A stretch of DNA of 64,000 bases from Massilia sp. PDC64. GTDB taxonomy: Bacteria; Pseudomonadota; Gammaproteobacteria; Burkholderiales; Burkholderiaceae_D. The notes beneath the pieces were generated by a model. That model worked only from the letters and a program-made list of their open reading frames with translations. It had not been told where the DNA came from and ran no database searches. The stretch is taken from positions 1 to 64,000 of the forward strand of contig NZ_FMZS01000015.1 in assembly GCF_900101265.1 (NCBI RefSeq). The letters run 5' to 3'. This document shows, one piece after another, positions 57,452 through 64,000 of this stretch (position 1 is its first letter; each line of letters opens with the position of its first letter). The position numbers and the translations under genes are program-made.

Positions 57452-60049
57452 TTATTTCGGCAACGCGGACGCCGCCCCGGTCACCGCGAGGGAGGCCTTG
57501 ACCGTCTGCGCATGCCCCGGCTGCCCGCCGCCCACGTGGATCGTGTACGTACCCGGCACGACCTTGCGCGCGCCGGCCGCGTCGACCTGCGACAGGGCAC
57601 GGGCATCCAGCGCCAGGGAGACGCGCTGGCGTTCCCCGGCCTTCAGGTGGATGCGGCGAAACGCCGCGAGGGTCGGGTTGGCGCTGTCGCCCGGCTTGGC
57701 CACGTACAGCTGGACGACTTCGTCGCCGTCGCGCTTGCCCGTATTGGCCACCTCGACGTCCACGTTCACCGGGCTGCCCGCCGCGATCGACGGTGCCGAC
57801 AGCGCCGGCGTGCCGTAGCGGAACGTCGTGTACGACAGGCCGTGGCCGAACGGGTACAGGACGTCGCCCTTGAAGTAGCGATAGGTGCGGCCGTCCATGC
57901 GGTAGTCGCCGAACGCGGGCAGGCCCTCCACGCCGCGGTAGAACGTGACGGGCAGGCGGCCCGCCGGGCTGTAGTCGCCCGCGATCAGGCCGGCCACCGC
58001 ATGGCCGCCTTCGCCGCCCGGATACCAGGCCTGGACGATGGCCGGCACGTGCTTGTCGGCCCAGTTGACGGACAGGGCGCTGCCGCTCATCAGCACGAGG
58101 ACGGTCGGCTTGCCCGTGCCGACGACTTTTTCAAGGAGGCGTTCCTGCGGCGCCGGCAGGTCGAGGCTCGTGCGGTCGCCGCCGGCAAAGCCGGGCACCT
58201 GCAGCTTCAGTTCCTCGCCTTCCAGGTTGGCGGTCAGGCCGGCGACGAACACGACGAGGTCCGCGCGGCGGGCCAGGTCGACGGCTTCCCTGGTCCCGTC
58301 GATGGGCGTGCTCCACACGAGCTTCTGGTCGCCGCGCGCACCGCGTTGCACGGCCTCGATCCGGATCGGATACGTCTTGCCGGCCTGCAGCTTCGCCTTG
58401 CCCGCCTCGATCGACGGCGAGTCCGTGACGTCCCACGCATCCACGACCTGCTTGCCGTCGATCCAGATGCGGTAGCCGGCGTTGCTCAGGTAGCGCAGGC
58501 TGTAGTCGCCCGTGCGCGGCGCTTTCAGGTAGCCGGTCCAGCGCGCGGACGCATTGTGGCCGCCTTCCTGCCACGCGGCGCGGGCGTTCTTTTCGACGGC
58601 GCTCTGCGCCGTGCCGGCCAGGTCCGGTCCCTCGAAATGCTCGGCCTTCAGGCCCGGCGTGCGGCAGGCGGCATCCACGCACAGGTTCGCATCCGGCACG
58701 GGCGGCTCGGCCGGTCCGACGAGGCCCGTGCCCGGTGCGTACAGGACCTTCGCGTCCGGGAAGCGGGCGCGGATACCGGCCAGCACCGTCACCGGATGCG
58801 ACGGCTGGCCGTTGTAGTTGCCGACCAGCGCATCCTCGCTGTCCGCGTTCGGGCCGATGACGGCGATGGTCTTCGGCGTCTTCGTCAAAGGCAGCAGGCC
58901 GTCGTTCTTCAGCAGCACCATCGCTTCCTGTGCTGTCTTCAGTGCGACGGCGCGGTGCGCCGGGGTGTCGTTGTCGGTCGGCTTGATGCCGGCGTACGCC
59001 TGCGGCGGGTTCGCATCGAGCAAGCCCAGGCGGATGCGGTATTCGAACAGGCGCTGGAGGGCGCGGTCGACGACGGCTTCCTTCAGTTCTCCCTGGCGCA
59101 CGGCGTTGACGATGGGGCCGGCCTCAGTCGTCATCTTGTTGCGGTAGTCGCCGCAGATCAGGTCCATGCCCGCACTGAACGCGGCGGCCACGGCCTGCTC
59201 GGGCGTCTTCGTGTAGCGCAGGCTGTCGTCGCGGTAGATGTTGGCGGCCGCGCCGCAGTCCGACACGACGAAGCCCTTGAAGCCCCAGGCGCGACGCAGG
59301 TGCTGCTCCATCAGGTCGTCGCTGGCGCAGGCGGGGATGCCGTTCACGGCGTTGTACGCACACATGACGGAGGCGACTTTGCCTTCCGTGACGGTGGCGC
59401 GGAACGCCGGCAGATACGTGTCCTCGAGATCGTGCGGCGACGGGTGCACGTCTTCGCGGTGGCGGTTCGATTCCGGTCCGCTGTGCACGGCGAAGTGTTT
59501 CGCCGTCGCGATCGTTTTATACGATTGGGCATCGTCGCCCTGCAGGCCGTGGATGAAGTTGATGGCAATGCGCGACGTCAGGTAGGGGTCTTCGCCATAC
59601 GTCTCCTGGCCGCGGCCCCAGCGCGGGTCGCGGAAGATGTTGATGTTGGGCGACCACACGGTGAGGCCGCGGTACCAGTCCGTGCCGCCGTCCGGCGCGC
59701 GCGTGGCGAGGTACTTGGCGCGGAATTCCGTCGCGATGACGTCGCCCACGTCGTGCATCAGGGCCTCGTCCCACGTCGCGGCCATGCCGACGGCCTGCGG
59801 GAACACGGTCGCGTAGCCCGCGCGCGCGACGCCGTGCAGGCCTTCGTTCCACCAGTTGTATTTCGGGATTTTCAAACGCGGGATCGCGGGGGCGTCGTTG
59901 CCCAGCTGCGCGGCCTTTTCCTCGAGCGTCATCTGGGCGACGAGTTGGGCGGCACGGGTTGCCGGATCCTGCTGGGCCAGCGCGGGTGCGGTGGCGACGA
60001 GGGCGGCCAGCGCCAGCGGCGCCAGCGCAAAGGGGAGGTGGCGAGTCAT
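57452..60049 (-). CDS. GH3 beta-glucosidase/xylosidase with PA14 insert
   Basis: The 865-residue product has a signal peptide (ALA-Q at about 25) and an N-terminal GH3 barrel (about 35-330), with KHFAVHSGPE and the nucleophile Asp in FVVSDCGAA. The C-terminal GH3 sandwich (about 360-700) has a PA14 domain inserted at about 440-570 (GTGLVGP...SNAGYRIWIDGKQVVDAWD). A fibronectin-like tail closes it (about 770-860). PA14 inserts modify substrate pocket access in GH3 enzymes acting on plant polysaccharides. It complements the GH28/GH43 locus 14 kb away. Confidence 0.92.
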   Translation of the reverse strand: MTRHLPFALAPLALAALVATAPALAQQDPATRAAQLVAQMTLEEKAAQLGNDAPAIPRLKIPKYNWWNEGLHGVARAGYATVFPQAVGMAATWDEALMHDVGDVIATEFRAKYLATRAPDGGTDWYRGLTVWSPNINIFRDPRWGRGQETYGEDPYLTSRIAINFIHGLQGDDAQSYKTIATAKHFAVHSGPESNRHREDVHPSPHDLEDTYLPAFRATVTEGKVASVMCAYNAVNGIPACASDDLMEQHLRRAWGFKGFVVSDCGAAANIYRDDSLRYTKTPEQAVAAAFSAGMDLICGDYRNKMTTEAGPIVNAVRQGELKEAVVDRALQRLFEYRIRLGLLDANPPQAYAGIKPTDNDTPAHRAVALKTAQEAMVLLKNDGLLPLTKTPKTIAVIGPNADSEDALVGNYNGQPSHPVTVLAGIRARFPDAKVLYAPGTGLVGPAEPPVPDANLCVDAACRTPGLKAEHFEGPDLAGTAQSAVEKNARAAWQEGGHNASARWTGYLKAPRTGDYSLRYLSNAGYRIWIDGKQVVDAWDVTDSPSIEAGKAKLQAGKTYPIRIEAVQRGARGDQKLVWSTPIDGTREAVDLARRADLVVFVAGLTANLEGEELKLQVPGFAGGDRTSLDLPAPQERLLEKVVGTGKPTVLVLMSGSALSVNWADKHVPAIVQAWYPGGEGGHAVAGLIAGDYSPAGRLPVTFYRGVEGLPAFGDYRMDGRTYRYFKGDVLYPFGHGLSYTTFRYGTPALSAPSIAAGSPVNVDVEVANTGKRDGDEVVQLYVAKPGDSANPTLAAFRRIHLKAGERQRVSLALDARALSQVDAAGARKVVPGTYTIHVGGGQPGHAQTVKASLAVTGAASALPK

Positions 60050-60196
60050 CGTAGTCTCCTGTTATAAATTTTTAAAGATGCTAACACGAAAATGTCGTGC
60101 GCTAACAGTCGATGCGATGTGGCGGCGAAGGCACGCCGGAAGCTTGGTGTTGGAAAAAATATCTTTCCAGTTGGAATTTTGACAGGATGCCGGTTT

Positions 60197-60202
60197 TATA
60201 AT
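60197..60202 (+). promoter_or_regulatory. Putative -10 of the PilT-like gene, with upstream dyad
   Basis: TATAAT lies 42 bp before the start at 60,244. TTGACA at 60,177-60,183 is too close (12 bp) to act as its -35. A short dyad, TTCCA-GT-TGGAA (60,165-60,176), lies just upstream and may be an operator for this gene or for the divergent GH3 gene. Confidence 0.35.
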
Positions 60203-60243
60203 GAATGGATCGCTCAGTCGAGCCTGTTTGAACACGTCGAAGC

Positions 60244-61368
60244 ATGATGGAACACCACCAGTCCTCGCAGATTCCCACCCTGTCGTATATCGAAAACGAA
60301 GACCATCCGGTGTTCGGCACCCTGGTCGAGCAGATCCTGCACCTGCTGAATTCGAAGCTGGTGTTTTCCGACATCATCATCCACCAGAACAGTCCGCTGA
60401 TGCTGCGCCAGCCGAAGGGCCTCGTGGCGGTGACGGACTCGCCCATCACGAAGGAAGAGCTGGAAGAGTTCTTCGACGTCATCGAGCCGAACTGGGCCGA
60501 GCGCATCGCCGACCGCGCCTTCGACCGCTCGATCGACCTGCACACGGCGCGCATCCGCGCCAACTGCTTCAGCTTCCAGGGCAAGAAGCGCCTCGGCTGC
60601 GTGATCCGCCGCTTCCCGAAGGAACCGCTGGCGCTCGACACCCTCGGCCTGCACGCGGACGAACGCGAATTCGCGCGCCTGACGAGCGGCCTCGTCCTGA
60701 TCATCGGCGACACGTGCCAGGGCAAGTCCACGACGATCGCGTCGATGCTGGACGAGATCAACAAGCAGCGTTCGGGCCACATCATCACCATCGAAGACCC
60801 GGTCGAGACCCTGATCCCGCAGCGCAAGTGCATCATCACGCAGCGCGAGGTGGGCGTGGACGGCGACGTCGAAAGCTATTACCTCGGCGCGCTGGATGCG
60901 CTGCGCGAGCGTCCGGACGTGATCGTCATCGGCGAGATCCGCGACGCGCAGACCGCGCAGGAAGCGCTGGCGCTGGCCGAATCCGGCCCGCTCGTGCTGG
61001 CCACGCTGCACGCGCGCTCGACGGAACTGGGCCTGCAAAAGATGCTGCGCCTGCTGGGCAATTCGGAAGCGCAGGGCCAGGCCCTGGCGCATGCGCTGCG
61101 CGGCGTGCTGTGCCAGGCGCTGCTGCCGTCGAAGCAGGGCAACCGTTACCACCTCGCGACGGAGTGTTTGACCATCAATCCTGCCGTCGCGGCGATGATC
61201 GAGGAGGGCGACCTGGGCGCCATCCGCGCGCACATGAACGCGGGACGCGGGCCCGGGTGCCACACGATGAACAGCGTGCTGGAAGCGCTGCTGGCCGCGC
61301 ACGTCGTCGGCGTGGAAGAGGCGCGCGCGGCGACGACGGACCGGATCGGGTTTGCCGAGATGGTGTAA
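60244..61368 (+). CDS. PilT/PilU-like secretion ATPase
   Basis: The 374-residue product is a type IV pilus retraction-type ATPase. The N-terminal domain spans residues 25-130. Walker A reads GDTCQGKST (155-163, with DTCQ in place of the usual PTGSG), the Asp box is EDPVE, Walker B GEIRD (230-234) and the His box ATLHARST (253-260). Both ends match PilT/PilU length. There are no other pilus genes nearby, so it is probably an accessory retraction ATPase. ATG is doubled (60,244 and 60,247). Confidence 0.88.
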   Translation: MMEHHQSSQIPTLSYIENEDHPVFGTLVEQILHLLNSKLVFSDIIIHQNSPLMLRQPKGLVAVTDSPITKEELEEFFDVIEPNWAERIADRAFDRSIDLHTARIRANCFSFQGKKRLGCVIRRFPKEPLALDTLGLHADEREFARLTSGLVLIIGDTCQGKSTTIASMLDEINKQRSGHIITIEDPVETLIPQRKCIITQREVGVDGDVESYYLGALDALRERPDVIVIGEIRDAQTAQEALALAESGPLVLATLHARSTELGLQKMLRLLGNSEAQGQALAHALRGVLCQALLPSKQGNRYHLATECLTINPAVAAMIEEGDLGAIRAHMNAGRGPGCHTMNSVLEALLAAHVVGVEEARAATTDRIGFAEMV

Positions 61369-61374
61369 CGGGCG

Positions 61375-62223
61375 CTAGCCCACGATGTGTTCCTTGATGA
61401 GCGCGGCCATGCGTGCGCAGGCCGGGGAGGGCGTCGCCGCACCGCTGTACAGCGCGAGGCGGATGCCAGGGAGCGCCGGCAAGCCATCGAGCACGCGCAC
61501 GTCGCCGGGCAGCCCGAGGTTCGTCCGCACGGTCACGCCGAGCCCCGCCGCGACTGCCGCCCAGATGCCCGCCAGGCTGGCGCTCGTGTAGACGACTCGC
61601 CACGGGATGCCGGCCCGGTCGAGCGCATCGGTCGCGGCCTTGCGCATCAAACAGGGGGCCTGCAGCACGACGAGACGCACGGGTTCGCGGGCCGGTTCCT
61701 GCGCGGCCGATCCGATCCAGCGCATCGGATAGTCGCCCAGCAAGTCGACGTACGGCAGGTCCGCAGCCGTGTGCCAGCCGAGCGCGAGATCGATCTTCCC
61801 CGCCTGCAGTTGCGCGATGAGTTCGCTGTTGCGGGCGATGACGGCCTCGATCTGCAGGTCCGGGTGGCTGCGCATGAAGCGGCCGAGGACATTGGACAGC
61901 AGTTGCTCGCCGAAATCTTCCTGCAGCCCCAGCCGGACGGTGCCTTCGAGTTGCAGGCCGGCCAGCGCCGTGCGCGCCTCGTCGTTGAGGTCGAGGATGC
62001 GGCGCGCGTAACCGAGCAGCGTTTCGCCGGCCGGCGTCAGCTCCAGCCCGCGCCCCGATTTGCGCAGCAGGTCCGTGCCGGCCTGTCCTTCCAGCTTCTT
62101 CATCTGCATGCTGATGGCCGACGTCGACCGTCCCAGCCGGTCGGCCGCCTTCGCGAAACTGCCGAGGTCCACGCCTTCGCAAAAGCTGCGCAGCGCGTCC
62201 ATGTCGAAATTCGTGCGACGCAT
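61375..62223 (-). CDS. LysR family transcriptional regulator
   Basis: The 282-residue product has the LysR HTH (LRSFCEGVDLGSFAKAADRLGRSTSAISMQMKKLE, about residues 11-45) and a PBP2 effector domain (about 90-275). It is divergent from the carboxymuconolactone decarboxylase-like gene, the classic LysR arrangement. The 100-bp gap contains TTGAA-N7-TTCAA and a 12-bp inverted repeat that could be its binding sites. Confidence 0.93.
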   Translation of the reverse strand: MRRTNFDMDALRSFCEGVDLGSFAKAADRLGRSTSAISMQMKKLEGQAGTDLLRKSGRGLELTPAGETLLGYARRILDLNDEARTALAGLQLEGTVRLGLQEDFGEQLLSNVLGRFMRSHPDLQIEAVIARNSELIAQLQAGKIDLALGWHTAADLPYVDLLGDYPMRWIGSAAQEPAREPVRLVVLQAPCLMRKAATDALDRAGIPWRVVYTSASLAGIWAAVAAGLGVTVRTNLGLPGDVRVLDGLPALPGIRLALYSGAATPSPACARMAALIKEHIVG

Positions 62224-62238
62224 GATCGTCCCGTTTTA

Positions 62239-62255
62239 TTGAATCGTCGGTTCAA
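62239..62255. promoter_or_regulatory. Candidate LysR binding site (TTGAA-N7-TTCAA)
   Basis: A perfect 5-7-5 inverted repeat lies 16 bp upstream of the LysR gene start and 69 bp before the CMD gene. Position fits autoregulation and divergent activation. Confidence 0.4.
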
Positions 62256-62271
62256 ATATATTCGATTTTCA

Positions 62272-62311
62272 GAATGGTTTGACGGCGTTACGATGGCCGC
62301 GTCAACCATTC
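62272..62311. promoter_or_regulatory. 12-bp inverted repeat before the CMD gene
   Basis: GAATGGTTTGACG (62,272-62,284) and CGTCAACCATTC (62,300-62,311) pair with one extra T. The right arm ends 4 bp before the AAGGAG of the CMD gene. It may be a second regulatory site or a hairpin in the leader. Confidence 0.4.
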
Positions 62312-62323
62312 ATTCAAGGAGCC

Positions 62324-62641
62324 ATGACGATGACGATCACGCTGAAAGGCCAGGGCCAGCGCGCCCTGGGCGATGTGCCGGCGCTGGCCGAGATCACGGA
62401 CCGCGTGCTGTTCGGCGAAGTGTGGGAGCGCGAGCAATTGAGCAAACGGGACCGCAGTCTCGTGACGGTCGCCTGCCTGATCGCGCTGTGCCGGGACGGC
62501 CAGCTGCCGTTCCACTTGCAGACCGCGCTCGGCAACGGCGTCACCCGGCAGGAACTGGAGGAAGTCGTCACGCACCTGGCCTTTTATGCCGGCTGGCCGG
62601 CGGCCGCCACCGCCGCGCGCCTGCTCGGCGACCTGCGTTGA
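62324..62641 (+). CDS. Carboxymuconolactone decarboxylase-family protein
   Basis: The 105-residue product has the CMD/AhpD fold: WEREQLSKRDRSLVTVACLIALCR (about residues 33-56) and VTRQELEEVVTHLAFYAGWPAA near the end. No CxxC is present, so an AhpD-like peroxidase role is unlikely; a gamma-carboxymuconolactone decarboxylase-like role is possible. AAGGAGCC precedes the start at 62,324. It opens a three-gene unit controlled by the divergent LysR protein. Confidence 0.9.
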   Translation: MTMTITLKGQGQRALGDVPALAEITDRVLFGEVWEREQLSKRDRSLVTVACLIALCRDGQLPFHLQTALGNGVTRQELEEVVTHLAFYAGWPAAATAARLLGDLR

Positions 62642-62651
62642 GGAGATTGCC

Positions 62652-63047
62652 ATGCCCTTCGTTCGCCTCTCCCTGCGCCGCGGCAAATCGCGCGACTACC
62701 TGCGCGCCGTGTCGGACGCCGTGCACCAGGCCCTCGTCGACGCCTTCCGCATCCCGCCCGCGGACCGCTTCCAGGCCATCCATCAACACGATCCGGAGGA
62801 ACTCGTCTTCGACCGCGATTACATGGGCGGCCCGCGCAGCGACGACTTCCTGCTCGTCTGCGTCACCGGCGGCAAGCCGCGCGACGCGGAGACCAAGCAG
62901 GCGTTCTACCGCCGGCTCGCCGGGCTGCTCGCCGAATCGCCCGGGCTGCGTCCCGAAGACCTCATGGTCATCGTCCAGACGACGGACATCGCCGACTGGT
63001 CGTTCAGCAACGGCATCGCGGCGCCGCTGGCGGAGGCGAAGCCATGA
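62652..63047 (+). CDS. Tautomerase-superfamily protein
   Basis: The 131-residue product starts MPFVRLSL, giving the N-terminal Pro needed in tautomerase/MIF-fold enzymes after Met removal. It continues with LRAVSDAVHQALVDAFRIPPADRF and the PEDLMVIVQTTDIADWSFSNG strand. AGGAGATTGCC precedes the start. The stop overlaps the start of the next gene. Confidence 0.9.
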   Translation: MPFVRLSLRRGKSRDYLRAVSDAVHQALVDAFRIPPADRFQAIHQHDPEELVFDRDYMGGPRSDDFLLVCVTGGKPRDAETKQAFYRRLAGLLAESPGLRPEDLMVIVQTTDIADWSFSNGIAAPLAEAKP

Positions 63048-63574
63048 TCGCGATGGACTACCGCTTTCCGCTGCCCGCCGACTACGACATGGGGATCATC
63101 GACCGGCGCATCGCGGAGAAGGGCCATTTGACGGATGGTTTTCCGGGGCTGCTGTTCAAGGCCTACCTCAGCGCCCGCAAGGGCGGGCCCGCGCAGGACA
63201 ACGCGTATGCGCCGTTCTACGTGTGGAACACGGTCGACGGCATGCATGCGTTCCTGAACGGTCCCGGATTCGCGGCCCTGGCGCAGGCGTTCGGCCGGCC
63301 GGCGGTGGCGACGTGGCTCGTGTCGCACGTACGATGTGCGCCCGGGTTCGAGCACGCCCGCCACGCGTCCATCGAGCGGCGCGCGATCCCGCCCGGCACC
63401 GACATGGAAGTATTGTGCACGGACGAGGCGGCCCGCGCCGGCCACGCACTGGCGGTGGTGGTGGGCTATGAGCCGGAAACGTGGACGCTGGTGCGCTTCC
63501 GCCTGTGGGACAGCGAACCGGTGGCCGACGCGGCGACGCGGGTCTACGCGGTCGGCCACGTGTCCACGGGCTAG
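63044..63574 (+). CDS. DUF4865 family protein
   Basis: The 176-residue product begins MIAMDYRFPLPADYDMGIIDRRI and contains FPGLLFKAYLSARKGGPAQDNAYAPFYVWN, the signature of DUF4865. A dimeric alpha-beta barrel fold is plausible. This family is usually found beside LysR, tautomerase and CMD genes, as here, and may form part of a small detoxification or ring-modification pathway. ATGA overlap with the tautomerase gene. Confidence 0.88.
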   Translation: MIAMDYRFPLPADYDMGIIDRRIAEKGHLTDGFPGLLFKAYLSARKGGPAQDNAYAPFYVWNTVDGMHAFLNGPGFAALAQAFGRPAVATWLVSHVRCAPGFEHARHASIERRAIPPGTDMEVLCTDEAARAGHALAVVVGYEPETWTLVRFRLWDSEPVADAATRVYAVGHVSTG

Positions 63575-63786
63575 CCTAGCGTGTTCATCTCGCTTTCGTC
63601 TTCCGTGTAGCGCACGGGCGCCAGGCCGTGGGTGGCGATGAGCGCCTGCACGGTCGACGGACCCGTCGGCTCGATACCTTCGCGGGCGAGAACCTGGTCG
63701 AGGATCTCCGCTTCGCTGATGCGCCCGGGCGTGGCGAATTCCAGCGGCTCCTCGTTGTTGCGGTACCAGACGCGATACATCGGCAT
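63571..63786 (-). CDS. Small hypothetical protein
   Basis: The 71-residue product begins MPMYRVWYRNNEEPLEF and has an acidic, helical body ending EDESEMNTLG. AGGAGACTGAT lies upstream of the ATG at 63,786, so translation is well supported. No family recognised. Its stop codon overlaps that of the DUF4865 gene. Confidence 0.7.
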   Translation of the reverse strand: MPMYRVWYRNNEEPLEFATPGRISEAEILDQVLAREGIEPTGPSTVQALIATHGLAPVRYTEDESEMNTLG

Positions 63787-63838
63787 ATCAGTCTCCTGAT
63801 GGTGGACGGACACCAGTATGCCAGAGCCGACCCACGGG

Positions 63839-64000
63839 TCAACGGTCGTCCCGCGGCATGGACTGCGCCAGGACGTCGACCGCGGCGTGCGCCGTGTACG
63901 GCTTGGTCAGCAGGCGGACGCCGGGCAGCGCGACGTCCTTGTCGACGTATCCGGTGGCGAGCACGACCGTGATGTGCGGCCAGCGTGCGCGTACGTGCCG
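63839..64000 (-). CDS. Response-regulator receiver domain, C-terminal part (truncated by window edge)
   Basis: The last 53 codons of a minus-strand gene run off the right edge. They encode WPHITVVLATGYVDK, then GVRLLTKPYTAHAAVDVL, with the conserved Thr/Ala of strand 4 and the Lys-Pro of strand 5 of receiver domains. It may be a lone response regulator or the receiver tail of a hybrid histidine kinase. Confidence 0.8.
   Translation of the reverse strand, partial: RHVRARWPHITVVLATGYVDKDVALPGVRLLTKPYTAHAAVDVLAQSMPRDDR

Noticed and set aside
57431..60067. An 878-codon plus-strand frame
   Set aside because: Antisense to the GH3 gene, which has clear family motifs and a signal peptide.
60177..60202. 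TTGACA/TATAAT pair as a full sigma-70 promoter
   Set aside because: The spacer is only about 12 bp, too short; I kept only the TATAAT as a weak candidate.

Overview
The window is high-GC DNA with very few mobile elements. Gene content and protein style suggest a member of the Oxalobacteraceae (Burkholderiales), most like Massilia, Duganella or Janthinobacterium. The pointers are abundant lipoproteins, glycine-zipper and BON proteins, a YaeQ/PurU pair, a NudK-type Nudix enzyme, two TonB-dependent receptors and pectin/xylan glycosidases. Taxonomy is an inference from gene content only. I saw no rRNA, tRNA, CRISPR array or intact insertion sequence.

Positions 1-20,130 are dominated by envelope and stress genes: OmpA-like lipoproteins, glycine-zipper proteins, BON-domain proteins, DUF4398 lipoproteins, AsmA, a ferritin-like/YqjD/YqjE set, AI-2E and BrkB membrane proteins, an abundant OmpA porin, a peroxiredoxin-glutaredoxin hybrid and an MtfA-type peptidase. 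A 5-4-5 palindrome (CCGTRCG-N4-CGYACAT in its best copies) occurs seven times in the noncoding DNA of this region. It lies 66-100 bp upstream of seven start codons, often with a -10-like hexamer about 30 bp from its centre. A Crp/Fnr-family regulator is encoded in the middle of the cluster and one copy lies in its own upstream region. I read this as a local envelope-stress regulon.

Positions 20,293-29,453 hold metabolic and regulatory genes. They include a PhaB-like reductase, a DksA-like zinc-finger protein preceded by a 19-codon leader ORF, an uncharacterised lipoprotein/cytosolic pair, a MarR-MFS-hydroxypyruvate isomerase operon, a RhlE-type RNA helicase, SuhB and TrmJ. A small inverted-repeat element with GGGGTCAGAG ends lies downstream of the helicase, and a degraded relative lies near position 82-241.

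Positions 29,532-33,873 form a compact plus-strand run: a Tat-exported small subunit, a GMC oxidoreductase, a lipase-like hydrolase, a TetR regulator and a LOG-family enzyme. Positions 34,122-43,422 look like a polysaccharide-use locus (DeoR regulator, (alpha/alpha)6 glycosidase, TonB receptor, GH28, GH43). A GH3 enzyme with a PA14 insert lies at 57,452-60,049.

Positions 43,428-49,000 are a tightly packed four-gene minus-strand operon: porin, periplasmic-binding-like protein, Cache-PAS-GGDEF-EAL protein and membrane diguanylate cyclase. It appears to couple an external signal to c-di-GMP. Positions 52,928-56,530 are a copper-handling operon (DUF2946, PCu(A)C chaperone, YcnI-like protein, TonB receptor) whose first gene may be leaderless. 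The right end has a PilT-like ATPase, a LysR-controlled small-enzyme cluster and the truncated C-terminus of a response-regulator receiver domain.
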